A DNA stretch of 64,000 nucleotides from Uliginosibacterium aquaticum (GTDB lineage Bacteria; Pseudomonadota; Gammaproteobacteria; Burkholderiales; Rhodocyclaceae), in the NCBI RefSeq assembly GCF_012972705.2, contig NZ_JABCSC020000001.1, positions 1,426,001 to 1,490,000 of the forward strand. The letters run 5' to 3'. The notes beneath the pieces are model-generated. The model was not told the DNA's origin. It ran no database searches and worked only from the letters and a program-made list of their open reading frames with translations. How positions within the stretch are numbered: the first letter of the stretch is position 1; each line of letters begins with the position of its first letter. Positions 1 to 10,465 of this stretch are shown in pieces. The translations under genes were made by a program, and so were the position numbers.

Positions 1-125
1 ATCTGCCGCACGATTCCATTGGCTACCAGACGATTTTTGCTGCCGGCCTGACCCTGTTCGTCCTCACCCTGCTGTTGAATATTGTGGGTCACTGGATGCG
101 CAAGAAGTATCGCGAGGTGTATTGA
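1..125 (+). CDS. pstC: Phosphate ABC transporter permease PstC, C-terminal end (partial)
   Basis: Only the last 40 codons are in the window; the gene starts upstream. The visible tail has one hydrophobic segment (residues like FAAGLTLFVLTLLLNIVG) followed by a basic end, WMRKKYREVY, which is the usual cytoplasmic C-terminus of PstC. PstC is one of two inner-membrane permease subunits of the high-affinity phosphate transporter PstSCAB. The stop codon TGA at 123-125 is separated from pstA by one base, so the two are translationally coupled. Confidence 0.88.
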   Translation, partial: LPHDSIGYQTIFAAGLTLFVLTLLLNIVGHWMRKKYREVY

Positions 126-126
126 G

Positions 127-1050
127 ATGCAAGAGAACGATCTGCAGGCTATTCGTAGCCTGATTGCGCGCCACAAGAGACTGGACTGGTTGTTTGCAGT
201 CTTTGGTATCGCCTGTCTGATGCTGGGCGTGCTGACCTTGACATCCCTGTTTGTTGATATGTGGATGACCGGGGCTGAGCGACTCCATCCGGATTTTCTG
301 ACCAATTTCCCCTCTCGTCGGGCAGGGCAGGCCGGCATCCTCGCGGCTTGGGTGGGATCCCTGCTGGTGATGCTGGTGACGGCAGCGGTGGCCATCCCCC
401 TGGGCGTTGCTGCCGGGGTTTACCTCGAAGAATATGCCCCCAAGAACTGGCTAACCGACATCATCGAGATCAATGTTTCCAACTTGGCAGGGGTTCCGTC
501 CATCGTCTATGGCCTGCTGGGGCTTGGGATGTTTGTCTACACCTTCGGTCTCGGACGCAGCATCCTGACAGCTGGCTTGACGCTGGCTCTACTGATCCTG
601 CCTGTGGTGATCGTGGCAACCCGTGAAGCGATCCGTGCGATTCCTCAGATGATTCGCGAAGGGGCGTATGCCTGTGGCGCTACGACCTGGCAGACCGTGC
701 GTGATCACATCGTCCCGTATTCCAGTCCCGGCATTCTGACTGGTGTGATCATCGGCATGGCGCGCGCCATTGGTGAGACTGCGCCACTGATCGTCGTAGG
801 CGCTGTGACTTTCATTGCCTATCTTCCGCCCGCACCGTTGTCCGGAGATCCAGCCGCCGGTTTGTTCGACTGGGCTCAGGCCGCTTTTACCGTGTTGCCG
901 ATCCAGATGTTCAACTGGACCTCCCGCCCCGATGTGGCGTTTCATGCCAATGCAGCTGCAGCAGGCTTGGTGTTGGTCGGCATGACCCTCGCGATGAATG
1001 CTGTCGCAATCTGGTTGCGCTATCGCCTGCGCAAGAACATCAAGTGGTAA
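127..1050 (+). CDS. pstA: Phosphate ABC transporter permease PstA
   Basis: 307 aa inner-membrane permease, partner of PstC, forming the phosphate channel of PstSCAB. The N-terminus carries one transmembrane segment (about residues 20-42) and then a large periplasmic stretch. The ABC permease core follows with five further hydrophobic segments and the EAA-like cytoplasmic loop around [20 protein letters not shown], which contacts the PstB ATPase. I chose ATG 127 because it lies one base after the pstC stop; an upstream in-frame ATG at 82 sits inside pstC and is unlikely. The operon continues into pstB. No phoU follows pstB here, although phoU is often the next gene. Confidence 0.94.
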   Translation: MQENDLQAIRSLIARHKRLDWLFAVFGIACLMLGVLTLTSLFVDMWMTGAERLHPDFLTNFPSRRAGQAGILAAWVGSLLVMLVTAAVAIPLGVAAGVYLEEYAPKNWLTDIIEINVSNLAGVPSIVYGLLGLGMFVYTFGLGRSILTAGLTLALLILPVVIVATREAIRAIPQMIREGAYACGATTWQTVRDHIVPYSSPGILTGVIIGMARAIGETAPLIVVGAVTFIAYLPPAPLSGDPAAGLFDWAQAAFTVLPIQMFNWTSRPDVAFHANAAAAGLVLVGMTLAMNAVAIWLRYRLRKNIKW

Positions 1051-1093
1051 GTCCTTCTGGATACCCAGCCCGAACTCCCTCGAGAGAATGATC

Positions 1094-1876
1094 ATGACGC
1101 TGAACACCTCCCCTGAACGTATCAAGGCTGAAGTCAAAGGCTTTAATTTCCACTACGGAGCCTTTCACGCACTCAAGAACATCAACATGCCGATTCACGA
1201 GCGCAAGGTCACCGCGCTGATCGGCCCCTCCGGTTGCGGCAAGTCCACCCTGTTGCGGTCATTTAATCGCATGCACGATCTGTATCCGGGTAATCGCTAC
1301 CAAGGCGAGATTCGTTTGCATCCGGACAACACCAATCTGCTTGATCAGGCGGTTGATCCGATCGAGGTGCGCATGCGCATCTCTATGGTGTTCCAGAAGC
1401 CTAACCCCTTCCCGAAATCGATTTATGAAAACGTCGCCTACGGCCTGCGCGTACGTGGCGAACGCAGTCGCGCGGTGATTGACGAGAAGGTCGAGCAGGC
1501 GTTGCGTGGGGCCGCGCTGTGGGATGAGGTCAAGGACAGGCTCAACAGCTTGGGGGCAAACCTCTCCGGTGGTCAGCAGCAACGCTTATGCATTGCGCGT
1601 GCATTGGCAACCGATCCCGAAATCATTCTGTTTGATGAGCCTACTTCCGCTCTTGATCCTATTGCTACAGCCAGCATCGAAGAGCTTGTAACGGAACTCA
1701 AGAACAAGGTCACGATCCTGATCGTGACGCATAACATGCAGCAGGCTGCACGAGTATCCGATTACACCGCCTACATGTATCTGGGTGAGATGGTTGAGTT
1801 CGGGGTGACGGACCAGATGTTCATCAAGCCGCAGAAAAAACAGACTGAAGATTACATCACTGGGCGCTTTGGCTAA
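1094..1876 (+). CDS. pstB: Phosphate ABC transporter ATP-binding protein PstB
   Basis: 260 aa cytoplasmic ATPase that powers PstSCAB phosphate import. It has Walker [10 protein letters not shown], the Q-loop region [17 protein letters not shown], the ABC signature [15 protein letters not shown] and Walker [13 protein letters not shown] followed by the switch histidine in IVTHNM. Length matches the family (about 250-280 aa). Two ATGs are possible, 1088 and 1094. GAGAGA at 1082-1087 is well spaced only for 1094, so I prefer that one. It is the last pst gene; the next gene, secG, has its own promoter. Confidence 0.94.
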   Translation: MTLNTSPERIKAEVKGFNFHYGAFHALKNINMPIHERKVTALIGPSGCGKSTLLRSFNRMHDLYPGNRYQGEIRLHPDNTNLLDQAVDPIEVRMRISMVFQKPNPFPKSIYENVAYGLRVRGERSRAVIDEKVEQALRGAALWDEVKDRLNSLGANLSGGQQQRLCIARALATDPEIILFDEPTSALDPIATASIEELVTELKNKVTILIVTHNMQQAARVSDYTAYMYLGEMVEFGVTDQMFIKPQKKQTEDYITGRFG

Positions 1877-1894
1877 GGTTTACGCCATTCTCCG

Positions 1895-1923
1895 TTGACC
1901 GGTCATCTTGAGCTAGCTATAAT
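1895..1923 (+). promoter_or_regulatory. Sigma70-type promoter of secG
   Basis: TTGACC at 1895-1900 and TATAAT at 1918-1923 are separated by exactly 17 bp, a near-consensus housekeeping promoter. Transcription would start near 1930, about 30 nt before the secG ATG. This makes secG independent of the pst operon, only 18 bp downstream of the pstB stop. Confidence 0.8.
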
Positions 1924-1958
1924 CCTGTCTTTCCTCAAACGGCGTATCGCTTCCTCTT

Positions 1959-2291
1959 ATGGGCAGCTTCTGGTTCAGTCTCCTGCTGGTGCTTCACATT
2001 CTTGTTGGGTGTGCGGTGATTGGCTTTGTGCTTCTGCAGCACGGCAAGGGTGCTGATATGGGTGCTGCTTTCGGTAGTGGTGCTTCTGGTAGTCTCTTTG
2101 GATCATCCGGGTCTGCGAACTTCCTCAGTCGCACGACTGCAATCCTGGCGACGGTGTTTTTTATTACCAGTCTTGCTTTGAGTTATTTCGCTTCGGCTGC
2201 TCGTCAGCCTGCGTCGCAGAGCCTGATGCAGGGTGTGGTGGTTCCGGCTGCGTCAGCGCCGGCTGCCTCAGGGCAGGATGTACCAAAGTAA
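1959..2291 (+). CDS. secG: Preprotein translocase subunit SecG
   Basis: 110 aa inner-membrane subunit of the SecYEG protein-export channel. Two transmembrane helices are visible (about residues 5-27 and 55-75) around the conserved cytoplasmic loop LLQHGKGADMGAAFGSG and the following glycine/serine-rich stretch LFGSSGSANFLSRTT. The C-terminus is a short Ala/Ser/Pro tail, as in other betaproteobacterial SecG. In many betaproteobacteria tpiA lies directly upstream; here the neighbour is pstB. The gene is followed by tRNA-Leu, a conserved arrangement. Confidence 0.93.
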   Translation: MGSFWFSLLLVLHILVGCAVIGFVLLQHGKGADMGAAFGSGASGSLFGSSGSANFLSRTTAILATVFFITSLALSYFASAARQPASQSLMQGVVVPAASAPAASGQDVPK

Positions 2292-2317
2292 GTCTGTAAA
2301 AAAATAGAATAAGGTGG

Positions 2318-2344
2318 TTAGGGTGGTGTATATCCACCTATAAT
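2318..2344 (+). promoter_or_regulatory. Probable promoter of tRNA-Leu
   Basis: A perfect TATAAT lies at 2339-2344, 18 bp before the mature tRNA. The -35 is weak: TTAGGG at 2318-2323 has only 15-bp spacing. The placement fits a tRNA promoter, but the -35 assignment is uncertain. Confidence 0.5.
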
Positions 2345-2362
2345 CCACAGCAGTTTAGTAGT

Positions 2363-2447
2363 GCCGACGTGGTGAAATTGGTAGACACGCCATCTTGAGG
2401 GGGTGGTGGCGCAAGCCGTATGAGTTCGAGTCTCATCGTCGGCACCA
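2363..2447 (+). tRNA. tRNA-Leu (anticodon GAG)
   Basis: The 85-nt sequence folds as a class II tRNA. Acceptor GCCGACG (2363-2369) pairs with CGTCGGC (2437-2443), followed by A and an encoded CCA at 2445-2447. The anticodon stem is CCATC/GGTGG with anticodon GAG at 2397-2399. A long variable arm (TGGCGCAAGCC region) and the GTTCGAG T-loop are present. It reads CUC/CUU leucine codons. It lies between secG and nuoA, a position conserved in many betaproteobacteria. Confidence 0.95.
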
Positions 2448-2456
2448 GAGAGAATG

Positions 2457-2483
2457 AAACGCCCGCTTTGATGCGGGCGTTTT
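2457..2483 (+). terminator. Rho-independent terminator after tRNA-Leu
   Basis: Ten-base-pair stem AAACGCCCGC (2457-2466) / GCGGGCGTTT (2473-2482) with loop TTTGAT and a short T-run. It separates the secG/tRNA unit from nuoA. Confidence 0.75.
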
Positions 2484-2518
2484 GCAATGAGCAGTCTTCC
2501 CACCCCAGAGGAAGCATG

Positions 2519-2893
2519 ATGCTGAATAATTATTTTCCGGTTCTGCTCTTTATCGCAGTTGGTCTTGCTGTTGGTGTTGCACCAATGATGTTGGGCCGTC
2601 TGCTTGGTCCCCATAGACCTGATCCGCAAAAGCTCACGCCCTATGAGTGCGGATTCGAGCCCTTCGAAGAAGCGCGTATGCGCTTCGACGTACGCTACTA
2701 TCTGATCGCAATTCTCTTCATTTTGTTTGACCTTGAGGTGGCTTTTCTGCTGCCTTGGGCTTCCATCGTGAAAGAGCTGGCTGGCAACGAGGCTGTTCGC
2801 TTGTTCGGTTTTTACGAAATGTTCGTGTTTTTGGGCATTCTCGTGATCGGTTACGTGTACGTCTGGAAGAAAGGCGCGCTCGACTGGGAATAA
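2519..2893 (+). CDS. nuoA: NADH-quinone oxidoreductase subunit A
   Basis: 124 aa small membrane subunit of complex I with three transmembrane helices. It shows the family motif [12 protein letters not shown] followed by [20 protein letters not shown], which forms the loop near the quinone site. The tandem ATGs at 2516 and 2519 are both possible; AGAGGA at 2507-2512 is spaced better for 2519. First gene of the 14-gene nuo operon; nuoB follows after 48 bp. Confidence 0.95.
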   Translation: MLNNYFPVLLFIAVGLAVGVAPMMLGRLLGPHRPDPQKLTPYECGFEPFEEARMRFDVRYYLIAILFILFDLEVAFLLPWASIVKELAGNEAVRLFGFYEMFVFLGILVIGYVYVWKKGALDWE

Positions 2894-2941
2894 TCCCGCT
2901 CGACACGCATTCCGGACGCCTTACTCTTTGAGGGGCGCTCT

Positions 2942-3433
2942 GTGAGCATCGAAGGTGTATTTCGCGAAGGCTTCGTCACGACGTCGCTGGATGCCGTCAT
3001 CAACTGGACGCGCACCGGTTCCTTGTGGCCGATGACTTTTGGTCTTGCTTGCTGTGCTGTGGAAATGATCCATGCCGGCTGTTCCCGTTACGACCTGGAT
3101 AGATTCGGCGTTGTATTTCGCCCGAGTCCGCGTCAGTCTGATCTGATGATCGTTGCTGGCACGCTGTGTAACAAGATGGCGCCTGCCTTGCGCCGCGTTT
3201 ACGATCAGATGGCTGAACCGCGCTGGGTGATCTCCATGGGCTCCTGTGCCAACGGCGGCGGTTATTACCACTATTCCTATTCCGTGGTGCGTGGTTGCGA
3301 CCGAATCGTGCCGGTAGACGTCTATGTGCCGGGCTGTCCGCCTACTGCAGAAGCACTGATTTACGGCATTCTGCAATTGCAGAATAAGATTCGTCGCACC
3401 AATACCATTGCGCGTGAAGGAGTGGCTGCCTGA
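2942..3433 (+). CDS. nuoB: NADH-quinone oxidoreductase subunit B
   Basis: 163 aa peripheral-arm subunit that carries iron-sulfur cluster N2, the last electron donor to quinone. The N2 ligands are visible: adjacent cysteines in [10 protein letters not shown], the cysteine in [12 protein letters not shown] and the one in [11 protein letters not shown]. The start is GTG at 2942 with AGGGG (2931-2935) six bases upstream; there is no better ATG. Its stop overlaps the nuoC start by one base (TGATG). Confidence 0.96.
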   Translation: MSIEGVFREGFVTTSLDAVINWTRTGSLWPMTFGLACCAVEMIHAGCSRYDLDRFGVVFRPSPRQSDLMIVAGTLCNKMAPALRRVYDQMAEPRWVISMGSCANGGGYYHYSYSVVRGCDRIVPVDVYVPGCPPTAEALIYGILQLQNKIRRTNTIAREGVAA

Positions 3434-4032
3434 TGAGCAAGCTTGAACGCCTGTCACAGGCGCTGCATCAGATTCTTGCTGGCCGGATACTCGCGCTCGA
3501 ATCCGATCTCGGTGAGCTGACCCTGGACGTCAAGGCTGCGGACTATTTCGAGGTGGCTCGCATGTTGCGCGATCACTCCGAACTCGGTTTTGAGCAGTTG
3601 ATCGATCTGGCCGGAGTTGATTATTCGGGCTATTGCGGCAGGCTGCAGCAGCCTCAGCGTTTTGCCGCGGTTTCCCATCTTTTGTCGGTGGCCAATAACT
3701 GGCGCTTGCGTCTGCGTGTGTATGCCGAGGGTGACGAATTTCCCCTAGTGCACTCACTGTGTGAAATCTGGCCGGCCGTGAGCTGGTTTGAGCGCGAAGC
3801 CTTCGATATGTTCGGCATCATGTTCGAAGGTCATCCGGATCTGCGCCGTATCCTCACGGATTACGGTTTTGTCGGCCATCCCTTCCGCAAGGATTTCCCT
3901 GTCTCGGGTTTCATGGAAATGACCTATGACAAGGAGCAGGGGCGGGTGGTCTATCAGCCGGTGAGTATCGAGCCGAGAGAAAATACGCCGCGCATTGTGC
4001 GCGAAGAGGCCTATGGAGGCGGTCGTGGCTGA
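3433..4032 (+). CDS. nuoC: NADH-quinone oxidoreductase subunit C
   Basis: 199 aa subunit of the peripheral arm (30-kDa subunit family), structural and without its own cofactor. Conserved features are [24 protein letters not shown] and the C-terminal [13 protein letters not shown]. It overlaps nuoB by one base and its last eight bases overlap the GTG start of nuoD. nuoC and nuoD are separate here, not fused as in E. coli. Confidence 0.96.
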   Translation: MSKLERLSQALHQILAGRILALESDLGELTLDVKAADYFEVARMLRDHSELGFEQLIDLAGVDYSGYCGRLQQPQRFAAVSHLLSVANNWRLRLRVYAEGDEFPLVHSLCEIWPAVSWFEREAFDMFGIMFEGHPDLRRILTDYGFVGHPFRKDFPVSGFMEMTYDKEQGRVVYQPVSIEPRENTPRIVREEAYGGGRG

Positions 4033-5278
4033 AATCAAGAATTACACGATCAACTTCGGCCCGCAGCATCCGGCCGCACACGGTGTTTTGCGTCTGATTC
4101 TCGAGCTTTCCGGCGAAGTGGTCGAGCGCGCCGACCCGCATATCGGGCTGCTCCATCGCGGTACCGAGAAGCTTGCTGAAACGCGCACCTGGATTCAGTC
4201 TGTGCCCTACATGGATCGTCTCGATTACGTCTCCATGATGTGCAACGAGCATGCTTACTGCATGGCGATCGAGAAGTTGCTGGGTGTTGATGTGCCGCTG
4301 CGCGCTCAGTACATCCGTGTGATGTTCGATGAAATCACGCGTGTGCTGAACCATCTGCTCAATATTGGCACGCATGCGCTGGATGTCGGCGCCATGACCA
4401 TGGTGCTGTACACCTTCCGCGAGCGCGAAGATCTCATGGATGCGTATGAGGCCGTTTCCGGCGCGCGCATGCATGCGGCTTACTACCGACCGGGCGGCGT
4501 TTATCGTGACCTGCCGGACCAGATGCCGAAGTATCAGGTCAACAAGTTCAAGGATGCCGCGACGGTCAAGAAGCTCAATGCCGCGCGCGAAGGCTCCTTG
4601 CTGGACTTCCTTGAGGACTTTACCAATCGTTTCCCTACCTATATCGATGAGTACGAAACCCTGCTGACGGACAACCGTATCTGGAAGCAGCGGACGGTTG
4701 GTGTTGGTGTGGTGTCGCCTGAGCGCGCTCTGGCACTGGGCTTTACTGGTCCGATGCTGCGTGGCTCCGGCATCGTGTGGGATCTGCGCAAGAAGCAGCC
4801 TTACGAAGTCTATGACCGTATGGACTTTGATATTCCGGTTGGCACCAACGGCGATTGTTACGACCGTTATCTGGTACGCATGGAAGAGATGCGTCAGAGC
4901 AACCGGATCATCAAGCAGTGTATTGACTGGTTGCGCAAGAATCCGGGGCCTGTCATTACGAGTAACCACAAGGTTGCGCCGCCGTCCCGCGAAAAGATGA
5001 AGAGCAACATGGAGGAGTTGATCCACCATTTCAAGCTCTTCACCGAAGGCATGCATGTGCCGGAAGGCCAGGTCTATGCGGGCGTCGAGCATCCCAAGGG
5101 CGAGTTCGGCGTGTATGCCGTTTCCGATGGCGCAAACAAACCCTGGCGACTGAAGCTGCGCGCCCCTGGATTTGCGCACCTCGCTGCGATGGATGAAATG
5201 GCCAAGGGTCACATGATTGCCGACGTTGTCGCCATCATCGGCACGATGGATATCGTGTTCGGTGAGATTGATCGATAA
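4025..5278 (+). CDS. nuoD: NADH-quinone oxidoreductase subunit D
   Basis: 417 aa subunit of the peripheral arm that forms the quinone pocket together with NuoB. It shows the quinone-site loop [10 protein letters not shown] near the N-terminus, [12 protein letters not shown] and the C-terminal [10 protein letters not shown] chose GTG 4025: GGAGG at 4015-4019 is spaced five bases from it, the protein then starts (V/M)[15 protein letters not shown] as in relatives, and 417 aa is the usual length. In-frame ATGs at 3995 and 4013 lie inside nuoC without a fitting ribosome site. Confidence 0.95.
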   Translation: MAEIKNYTINFGPQHPAAHGVLRLILELSGEVVERADPHIGLLHRGTEKLAETRTWIQSVPYMDRLDYVSMMCNEHAYCMAIEKLLGVDVPLRAQYIRVMFDEITRVLNHLLNIGTHALDVGAMTMVLYTFREREDLMDAYEAVSGARMHAAYYRPGGVYRDLPDQMPKYQVNKFKDAATVKKLNAAREGSLLDFLEDFTNRFPTYIDEYETLLTDNRIWKQRTVGVGVVSPERALALGFTGPMLRGSGIVWDLRKKQPYEVYDRMDFDIPVGTNGDCYDRYLVRMEEMRQSNRIIKQCIDWLRKNPGPVITSNHKVAPPSREKMKSNMEELIHHFKLFTEGMHVPEGQVYAGVEHPKGEFGVYAVSDGANKPWRLKLRAPGFAHLAAMDEMAKGHMIADVVAIIGTMDIVFGEIDR

Positions 5279-5281
5279 GAG

Positions 5282-5764
5282 ATGAGCATGCTGAGCGCAG
5301 AATCACTGCAGTTGATTGACCGAGAAGTGGCCAAGTATCCGGCTGACCAGAAGCAGTCGGCGGTCATGGGAGCCTTGCGGATTGCCCAGACCGAAAAGCG
5401 TTGGCTTGCTCCGGAAACAATCGAGTTTGTCGCCAGTTACCTTGGCATGCCCGCGATGGCTGCTTATGAGGTGGCGAGTTTCTACAATATGTACGACCTT
5501 AAGCCGGTCGGCGCGCACAAGATCACGGTGTGTACCAATCTGCCCTGTGCGCTTTCCGGCGGCGTTGAGGCTGCGGAATATCTGCAGGAAAAGCTGGGAG
5601 TGGGTTTCAACGAAACCACGGCCGATGGCAAGTTCACCCTGAAGGAGGGTGAATGCATGGGGGCGTGCGGCGATGCGCCGGTCCTGTTGCACAACAATCA
5701 CAAGATGTGTTGCCGCATGACGCGTGAGCAGATCGACAGCATGATCGAGGAGCTCTCCAAATGA
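5282..5764 (+). CDS. nuoE: NADH-quinone oxidoreductase subunit E
   Basis: 160 aa subunit of the NADH-dehydrogenase module carrying the [2Fe-2S] cluster N1a. The thioredoxin-like domain has the four ligands in [10 protein letters not shown] and [12 protein letters not shown]. The N-terminal helical part includes [10 protein letters not shown]. The start could be ATG 5282 or the in-frame ATG 5288. Its stop overlaps the nuoF start (ATGA at 5761-5764). Confidence 0.95.
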   Translation: MSMLSAESLQLIDREVAKYPADQKQSAVMGALRIAQTEKRWLAPETIEFVASYLGMPAMAAYEVASFYNMYDLKPVGAHKITVCTNLPCALSGGVEAAEYLQEKLGVGFNETTADGKFTLKEGECMGACGDAPVLLHNNHKMCCRMTREQIDSMIEELSK

Positions 5765-7077
5765 GCGAGACCCGCTTGATCCTTGCCGATCTGAATGGTG
5801 ACCGTACCTGGCGCCTGGCCGATTACATCCAGCGCGGTGGCTACGAGGCGCTGAAGAAGATCGTTGCCGAGAAAACCGCGCCGGATGACATCATCGGCGT
5901 ACTGAAGGCCTCCAATCTTCGTGGTCGTGGCGGCGCCGGCTTTCCGACCGGTTTGAAGTGGAGCTTCATGCCCAAGGCCTACGTTGGCCCGAAGTATGTA
6001 GTCTGCAACTCGGATGAGGGCGAGCCTGGCACCTTCAAGGATCGCGACATCCTGCGTTACAACCCGCATGCGGTGATTGAAGGCATGATCATTGCCGGCT
6101 ACACCATGGGCTGTGTGGCGGGCTACAACTATATTCACGGTGAGATCTTCGACGTCTATGAGCGATTCGAAGAGGCGCTGGCTGAAGCGCGCGCTGCCGG
6201 TTTGCTGGGTAGCAATATTCTTGGCTCGGATTTCAGCTTTGATCTGTTTGCCCACCATGGTTACGGTGCCTATGTTTGTGGTGAGGAGACCGGCTTGCTG
6301 GAGTCGCTGGAAGGCAAGAAAGGTCAGCCGCGCTTCAAGCCGCCTTTCCCCGCAAGTTTCGGCCTGTACGGCAAGCCCACCACGATCAACAACACCGAAA
6401 CCTTTGCTTCGGTGCCTTTCATCCTGCGCATGGGCGGTGAGGCTTTCCTGAATCTGGGCAAGCCCAACAATGGCGGTACCAAAATCTTTTCGGTATCCGG
6501 GCATGTGAATCGACCGGGCAACTACGAGGTGCGTCTTGGTACGCCGTTCGCAGAACTACTGGAAATGGCCGGTGGCATGCGCGGTGGACGCAAGATCAAG
6601 GCGGTGATTCCTGGCGGCTCGTCGGCGCCGGTGATTCCGGGCGAGATCATGATGGATCTCACCATGGATTACGACGCCATCTCCAAGGCGGGGTCCATGC
6701 TCGGTTCCGGTGCGGTGATCGTCATGGATGAAACGACCTGTATGGTCAAGGCGCTGGAGCGTCTGTCCTACTTCTATTTCGAGGAATCCTGCGGTCAATG
6801 CACGCCTTGCCGTGAAGGCACGGGCTGGATGTACAAGATGATGCATCGCATTGAGAACGGCGAGGGCAGGGCAGAAGATCTAGCCTTGCTGGATAACGTG
6901 GCGGAGAACATCATGGGCCGGACGATCTGTGCGCTGGGCGATGCGGCAGCCATGCCGGTGCGTGGCTTCCTCAAGCACTATCGCGACGAATTCGCCTATC
7001 ACATCGAACACAAGCGTTGCCTGGTTCCCGTTGAATTGCAACGGGAAGGCAGCCGGATTTACGTGCGCCAGGATTGA
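5761..7077 (+). CDS. nuoF: NADH-quinone oxidoreductase subunit F
   Basis: 438 aa subunit that binds NADH, FMN and a [4Fe-4S] cluster (N3); the entry point of electrons into complex I. The NADH-binding loop is [15 protein letters not shown], the FMN-binding region contains [17 protein letters not shown], and the cluster ligands are in [15 protein letters not shown] plus the cysteine in [12 protein letters not shown]. Start overlaps the nuoE stop by four bases. Confidence 0.97.
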   Translation: MSETRLILADLNGDRTWRLADYIQRGGYEALKKIVAEKTAPDDIIGVLKASNLRGRGGAGFPTGLKWSFMPKAYVGPKYVVCNSDEGEPGTFKDRDILRYNPHAVIEGMIIAGYTMGCVAGYNYIHGEIFDVYERFEEALAEARAAGLLGSNILGSDFSFDLFAHHGYGAYVCGEETGLLESLEGKKGQPRFKPPFPASFGLYGKPTTINNTETFASVPFILRMGGEAFLNLGKPNNGGTKIFSVSGHVNRPGNYEVRLGTPFAELLEMAGGMRGGRKIKAVIPGGSSAPVIPGEIMMDLTMDYDAISKAGSMLGSGAVIVMDETTCMVKALERLSYFYFEESCGQCTPCREGTGWMYKMMHRIENGEGRAEDLALLDNVAENIMGRTICALGDAAAMPVRGFLKHYRDEFAYHIEHKRCLVPVELQREGSRIYVRQD

Positions 7078-7079
7078 GC

Positions 7080-9413
7080 ATGCTAGAGATCGAAATCGAC
7101 GGCCAGAAGGTGGAAGCGGCTCCGGGCAGCACCGTGATGGAAGCTGCGCGCAAGATTGGCAAGCACATTCCGCATTTCTGCTATCACAAGAAGCTTTCAA
7201 TTGCCGCCAACTGCCGGATGTGTCTGGTGGAGGTGGAGAAAATGCCCAAGGCGGTGCCGGCCTGTGCCACGCCGGTGACGGCCGACATGAAGGTCAGCAC
7301 CACTTCCGAGAAGGCGGTGAAGGCGCAGAAGTCCGTCATGGAATTCCTGCTGATCAATCACCCGCTGGATTGCCCGATCTGTGATCAGGGCGGCGAGTGT
7401 CAGTTGCAGGATCTGGCGGTCGGCTATGGTGCTTCGGGTTCGCGTTATCAGGAAGAGAAGCGGGTCGTTTTCAACAAGAATCTCGGGCCGCTGGTGAATA
7501 CCGACATGACGCGCTGCATTCATTGCTCGCGTTGTGTGCGCTTCGGCCAGGAGATCTCGGGTGTCATGGAACTCGGGATTGCCAATCGTGGCGAACACTC
7601 GGAGGTGATGACCTTTGTCGACCGTTCGCTGGATTCCGAGCTTTCCGGCAATGCCATTGACCTCTGCCCGGTCGGTGCGCTGACCTCCAAACCCTTCCGC
7701 TTCGGTGCACGTACCTGGGAGATGGAACGGCGCAAGTCGGTGAGCCCGCATGATTCGCTGGGCGCCAATCTGCAGGTGCAGGTTAAGCACGACAAGGTGA
7801 TGCGCGTGCTGCCGCTCGAAAACGAAGAGGTGAATGAGTGCTGGATCTCTGATCGCGATCGTTTCTCGTATGAGGGCCTGGATGCAGAGGATCGTCTCAC
7901 CGTTCCGCAGATCAAGCATGGTGGCGAATGGTACAAGGTCGATTGGCAGACCGCGCTTGATTATGTTCTGCGCACCCTGAGCGACATCAAGGCCACCCAC
8001 GGTGCCGAGCAGATTGCAGCCTTGGTTTCACCGCAGAGCACGGTGGAGGAGATGTATCTCGCGCAGAAGCTGTTGCGCGGGCTGGGTTCGGACAATATCG
8101 ACAGTCGTCTGCGTCAGTGCGATTTCTCGCTTGATGGCAAGCGAGCCGGTGCGCCTTGGCTGGGCATGCCGGTGGCGGGCCTTTCGGCGCTCGATTCCGC
8201 ATTGGTGATCGGCAGCTTCCTGCGCAAGGATCATCCGCTGATGGCTCAGCGTCTGCGCCAGGCGCAGCGTCGCGGCGGCAAGATTGCGCGCGTCAATGCC
8301 TGTGGCGACGACTGGCTGATTCCTCTGGCGGCTGAAGTCATTGCTGCGCCGGATAAGTTGGCAGCTTCGCTGGCTGCGGTGCTGGCCGCCGTATCCAGCA
8401 AGGCAGGCATTGCGCTTGCCGCCGGGTATGCTGACCTGGCAGGCAAGGCCAAGGTTGATGCAGCTGCACAAGCCGTTGCGGATGCTTTGCTGACGGGTGA
8501 GAAGCGCGCCGTGCTGCTGGGCAATCTGGCAGTACAGCATCCGAATGCGGCTTCGCTGGAATTGCTGGCCGCCGAGATTGCACGCATTTCAGGCGCGAGC
8601 TTCGGCTTCCTGGGCGAATCTGCGGGCACTGTGGGTGCCTATCTGACCAAGGCCGTGCCGCAATCCGGCCTGAATGCGGCGGCGATGCTGGCTTCACCTC
8701 GCAAGGCCTATGTGCTGCTGGGTGTGGAGCCCGAGCTGGATTGCGCCGATGGTGTGGCTGCTCGCGCAGCGCTCGATCAGGCTGCCAGCGTGATCTACAT
8801 GGGCAGCTTCGCCGGTAAGGCCGCCGAATACGCCGACGTGATGCTGCCGGTGGCGCCTTTCACGGAGACCTCCGGCAGCTTTGTGAATGCCGAAGGGCGT
8901 GTTCAGTCCTTTAATGCCGTGGTCAAGCCCTTGGGCGAAACGCGCCCAGCGTGGAAGCTGCTGCGCGTGCTGGGCAATCTGTTTGGTTTGTCCGGTTTTG
9001 AGCAGGATTCTTCTGAAGTCGTGCGTGACGAAGTGCTGGCTGGAGACATCAGCGGGCTCTTGAACAACGCTGTGGCAGGTGTCGTTCCGAAGCTGGATGC
9101 CCCTGCTGCCGGTTTGCAGCGCATTGCGGACGTGCCGATTTATGCCTCCGACGCTCTGGTGCGCCGTGCGGCTCCTCTGCAGAAAACGCGGGATGCAGCC
9201 AAACCTCAGGCACGCATTCATCCAGAGACTTTGCAGTCTCTTGGTCTTGAGTCCGGTGCTGAGGTGGCAGTGGCCTCTTCTACAGGGAGGGTTACTTTGC
9301 GCGTGCTCAGCGATGAAGCCGTCCCGCACGGGGGCGTCAGGGTTTCTGCAGCTTGCGCCGCGACCATCGCGTTGGGCGCCATGTCCGGCGAACTGAAGGT
9401 GGAGCGCGCATGA
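7080..9413 (+). CDS. nuoG: NADH-quinone oxidoreductase subunit G
   Basis: 777 aa, the largest complex I subunit, passing electrons along several Fe-S clusters. The N-terminal ferredoxin domain (about 1-90) has cysteines in [17 protein letters not shown] and PACATPV. It is followed by the His-Cys ligated cluster motif [14 protein letters not shown] and the pair [14 protein letters not shown] ... DLCPVGAL. A molybdopterin-oxidoreductase-like domain fills the C-terminal two thirds. The cysteine set for the extra N7 cluster is absent ([14 protein letters not shown]). ATG 7080 is chosen with AGGA at 7070-7073; a TTG at 7074 overlaps nuoF. Confidence 0.95.
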   Translation: MLEIEIDGQKVEAAPGSTVMEAARKIGKHIPHFCYHKKLSIAANCRMCLVEVEKMPKAVPACATPVTADMKVSTTSEKAVKAQKSVMEFLLINHPLDCPICDQGGECQLQDLAVGYGASGSRYQEEKRVVFNKNLGPLVNTDMTRCIHCSRCVRFGQEISGVMELGIANRGEHSEVMTFVDRSLDSELSGNAIDLCPVGALTSKPFRFGARTWEMERRKSVSPHDSLGANLQVQVKHDKVMRVLPLENEEVNECWISDRDRFSYEGLDAEDRLTVPQIKHGGEWYKVDWQTALDYVLRTLSDIKATHGAEQIAALVSPQSTVEEMYLAQKLLRGLGSDNIDSRLRQCDFSLDGKRAGAPWLGMPVAGLSALDSALVIGSFLRKDHPLMAQRLRQAQRRGGKIARVNACGDDWLIPLAAEVIAAPDKLAASLAAVLAAVSSKAGIALAAGYADLAGKAKVDAAAQAVADALLTGEKRAVLLGNLAVQHPNAASLELLAAEIARISGASFGFLGESAGTVGAYLTKAVPQSGLNAAAMLASPRKAYVLLGVEPELDCADGVAARAALDQAASVIYMGSFAGKAAEYADVMLPVAPFTETSGSFVNAEGRVQSFNAVVKPLGETRPAWKLLRVLGNLFGLSGFEQDSSEVVRDEVLAGDISGLLNNAVAGVVPKLDAPAAGLQRIADVPIYASDALVRRAAPLQKTRDAAKPQARIHPETLQSLGLESGAEVAVASSTGRVTLRVLSDEAVPHGGVRVSAACAATIALGAMSGELKVERA

Positions 9414-10462
9414 TGGACCAACTCCTGCAACCCTTTGCTTCCTTCTTCGGTCCGCTGTGGGTCGTGGTGTGGACGATGCTGAAGATCGTTCTCATCGTTG
9501 CGCCGCTGATGGGTGCTGTGGCTTACATGACGCTGGCCGAGCGCAAGGTGATCGGCTGGATCCAGGTGCGTATCGGCCCCAATCGGGTCGGGCCGCTCGG
9601 TTTGCTGCAGCCGGTGGCGGATGGTCTCAAGCTGCTGTTCAAGGAAATCATTTCGCCAGCCAAGGCCAGCACGGGTCTGTTCTTCCTCGGCCCGATCATG
9701 GCGATCGCGCCTGCCTTTGCTGCCTGGGCGGTGGTGCCTTTTGCCGATGGTCTGGTGCTGGCGGATGTGAATGCCGGCCTGCTGTTCCTGATGGCTATCA
9801 CCTCGCTTGGGGTGTATGGCGTGATCATCGCGGGCTGGGCTTCCAACTCCAAGTACGCTCTGCTGGGAGCCATGCGTTCCGCCGCGCAGATGGTGTCCTA
9901 CGAACTGGCGATGGGGTTTTCGCTGGTATGCGTACTGATGATTTCGGGTTCGCTGAACATTTCCGAAATTGTGGCAGGGCAGGGCGTCGGGCGATTTGCT
10001 GAGATGGGGCTCGGTTTCCTGAGCTGGAACTGGCTGCCCTTGTTGCCGATGTTCTTCGTCTACTTCGTCTCGGGTGTGGCGGAAACCAACCGTGCGCCTT
10101 TCGATGTAGTGGAAGGTGAGTCGGAGATCGTGGCCGGCCACATGATCGAGTATTCCGGCATGGCGTTTTCGCTGTTCTTCCTTGCAGAGTACGCCAACAT
10201 GATCCTGGTGGCGGTGCTGACGGCGGTGTTCTTCCTCGGCGGCTGGCTCTCGCCGGTGAGCTTCTTGCCCGATGGCATCTGGTGGCTGCTGGCCAAGGCG
10301 TCGCTGTTGTTGTTTGTTTTCCTTTGGATCCGTGCCACGTTCCCGCGCTTCCGTTACGACCAGATCATGCGTCTGGGCTGGAAGGTGTTCATTCCCCTGT
10401 GTCTGCTCTGGGTGCTGGTTCTGGGCATCTGGATCATGTCGCCGCTGTCGATCTGGAAGTAA
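9410..10462 (+). CDS. nuoH: NADH-quinone oxidoreductase subunit H
   Basis: 350 aa membrane subunit with about eight transmembrane helices, linking the peripheral arm to the proton-pumping arm and lining the quinone tunnel. Signature regions are [20 protein letters not shown] near the N-terminus and the acidic loop [22 protein letters not shown] 9410 follows GGAG at 9401-9404; ATG 9413 is an alternative. The start overlaps the nuoG stop by four bases. Confidence 0.95.
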   Translation: MMDQLLQPFASFFGPLWVVVWTMLKIVLIVAPLMGAVAYMTLAERKVIGWIQVRIGPNRVGPLGLLQPVADGLKLLFKEIISPAKASTGLFFLGPIMAIAPAFAAWAVVPFADGLVLADVNAGLLFLMAITSLGVYGVIIAGWASNSKYALLGAMRSAAQMVSYELAMGFSLVCVLMISGSLNISEIVAGQGVGRFAEMGLGFLSWNWLPLLPMFFVYFVSGVAETNRAPFDVVEGESEIVAGHMIEYSGMAFSLFFLAEYANMILVAVLTAVFFLGGWLSPVSFLPDGIWWLLAKASLLLFVFLWIRATFPRFRYDQIMRLGWKVFIPLCLLWVLVLGIWIMSPLSIWK

Positions 10463-10465
10463 GCC

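Noticed and set aside
3995-4024. Earlier ATG starts for nuoD (3995, 4013)
   Set aside because: They lie inside nuoC without a ribosome site and add unconserved residues; GTG 4025 has GGAGG at ideal spacing.
3911-5212. Long open frame (433 codons) on the minus strand opposite nuoD
   Set aside because: It is the mirror of a well-supported gene. GC-rich third positions leave the antisense strand open. No family features or ribosome site.
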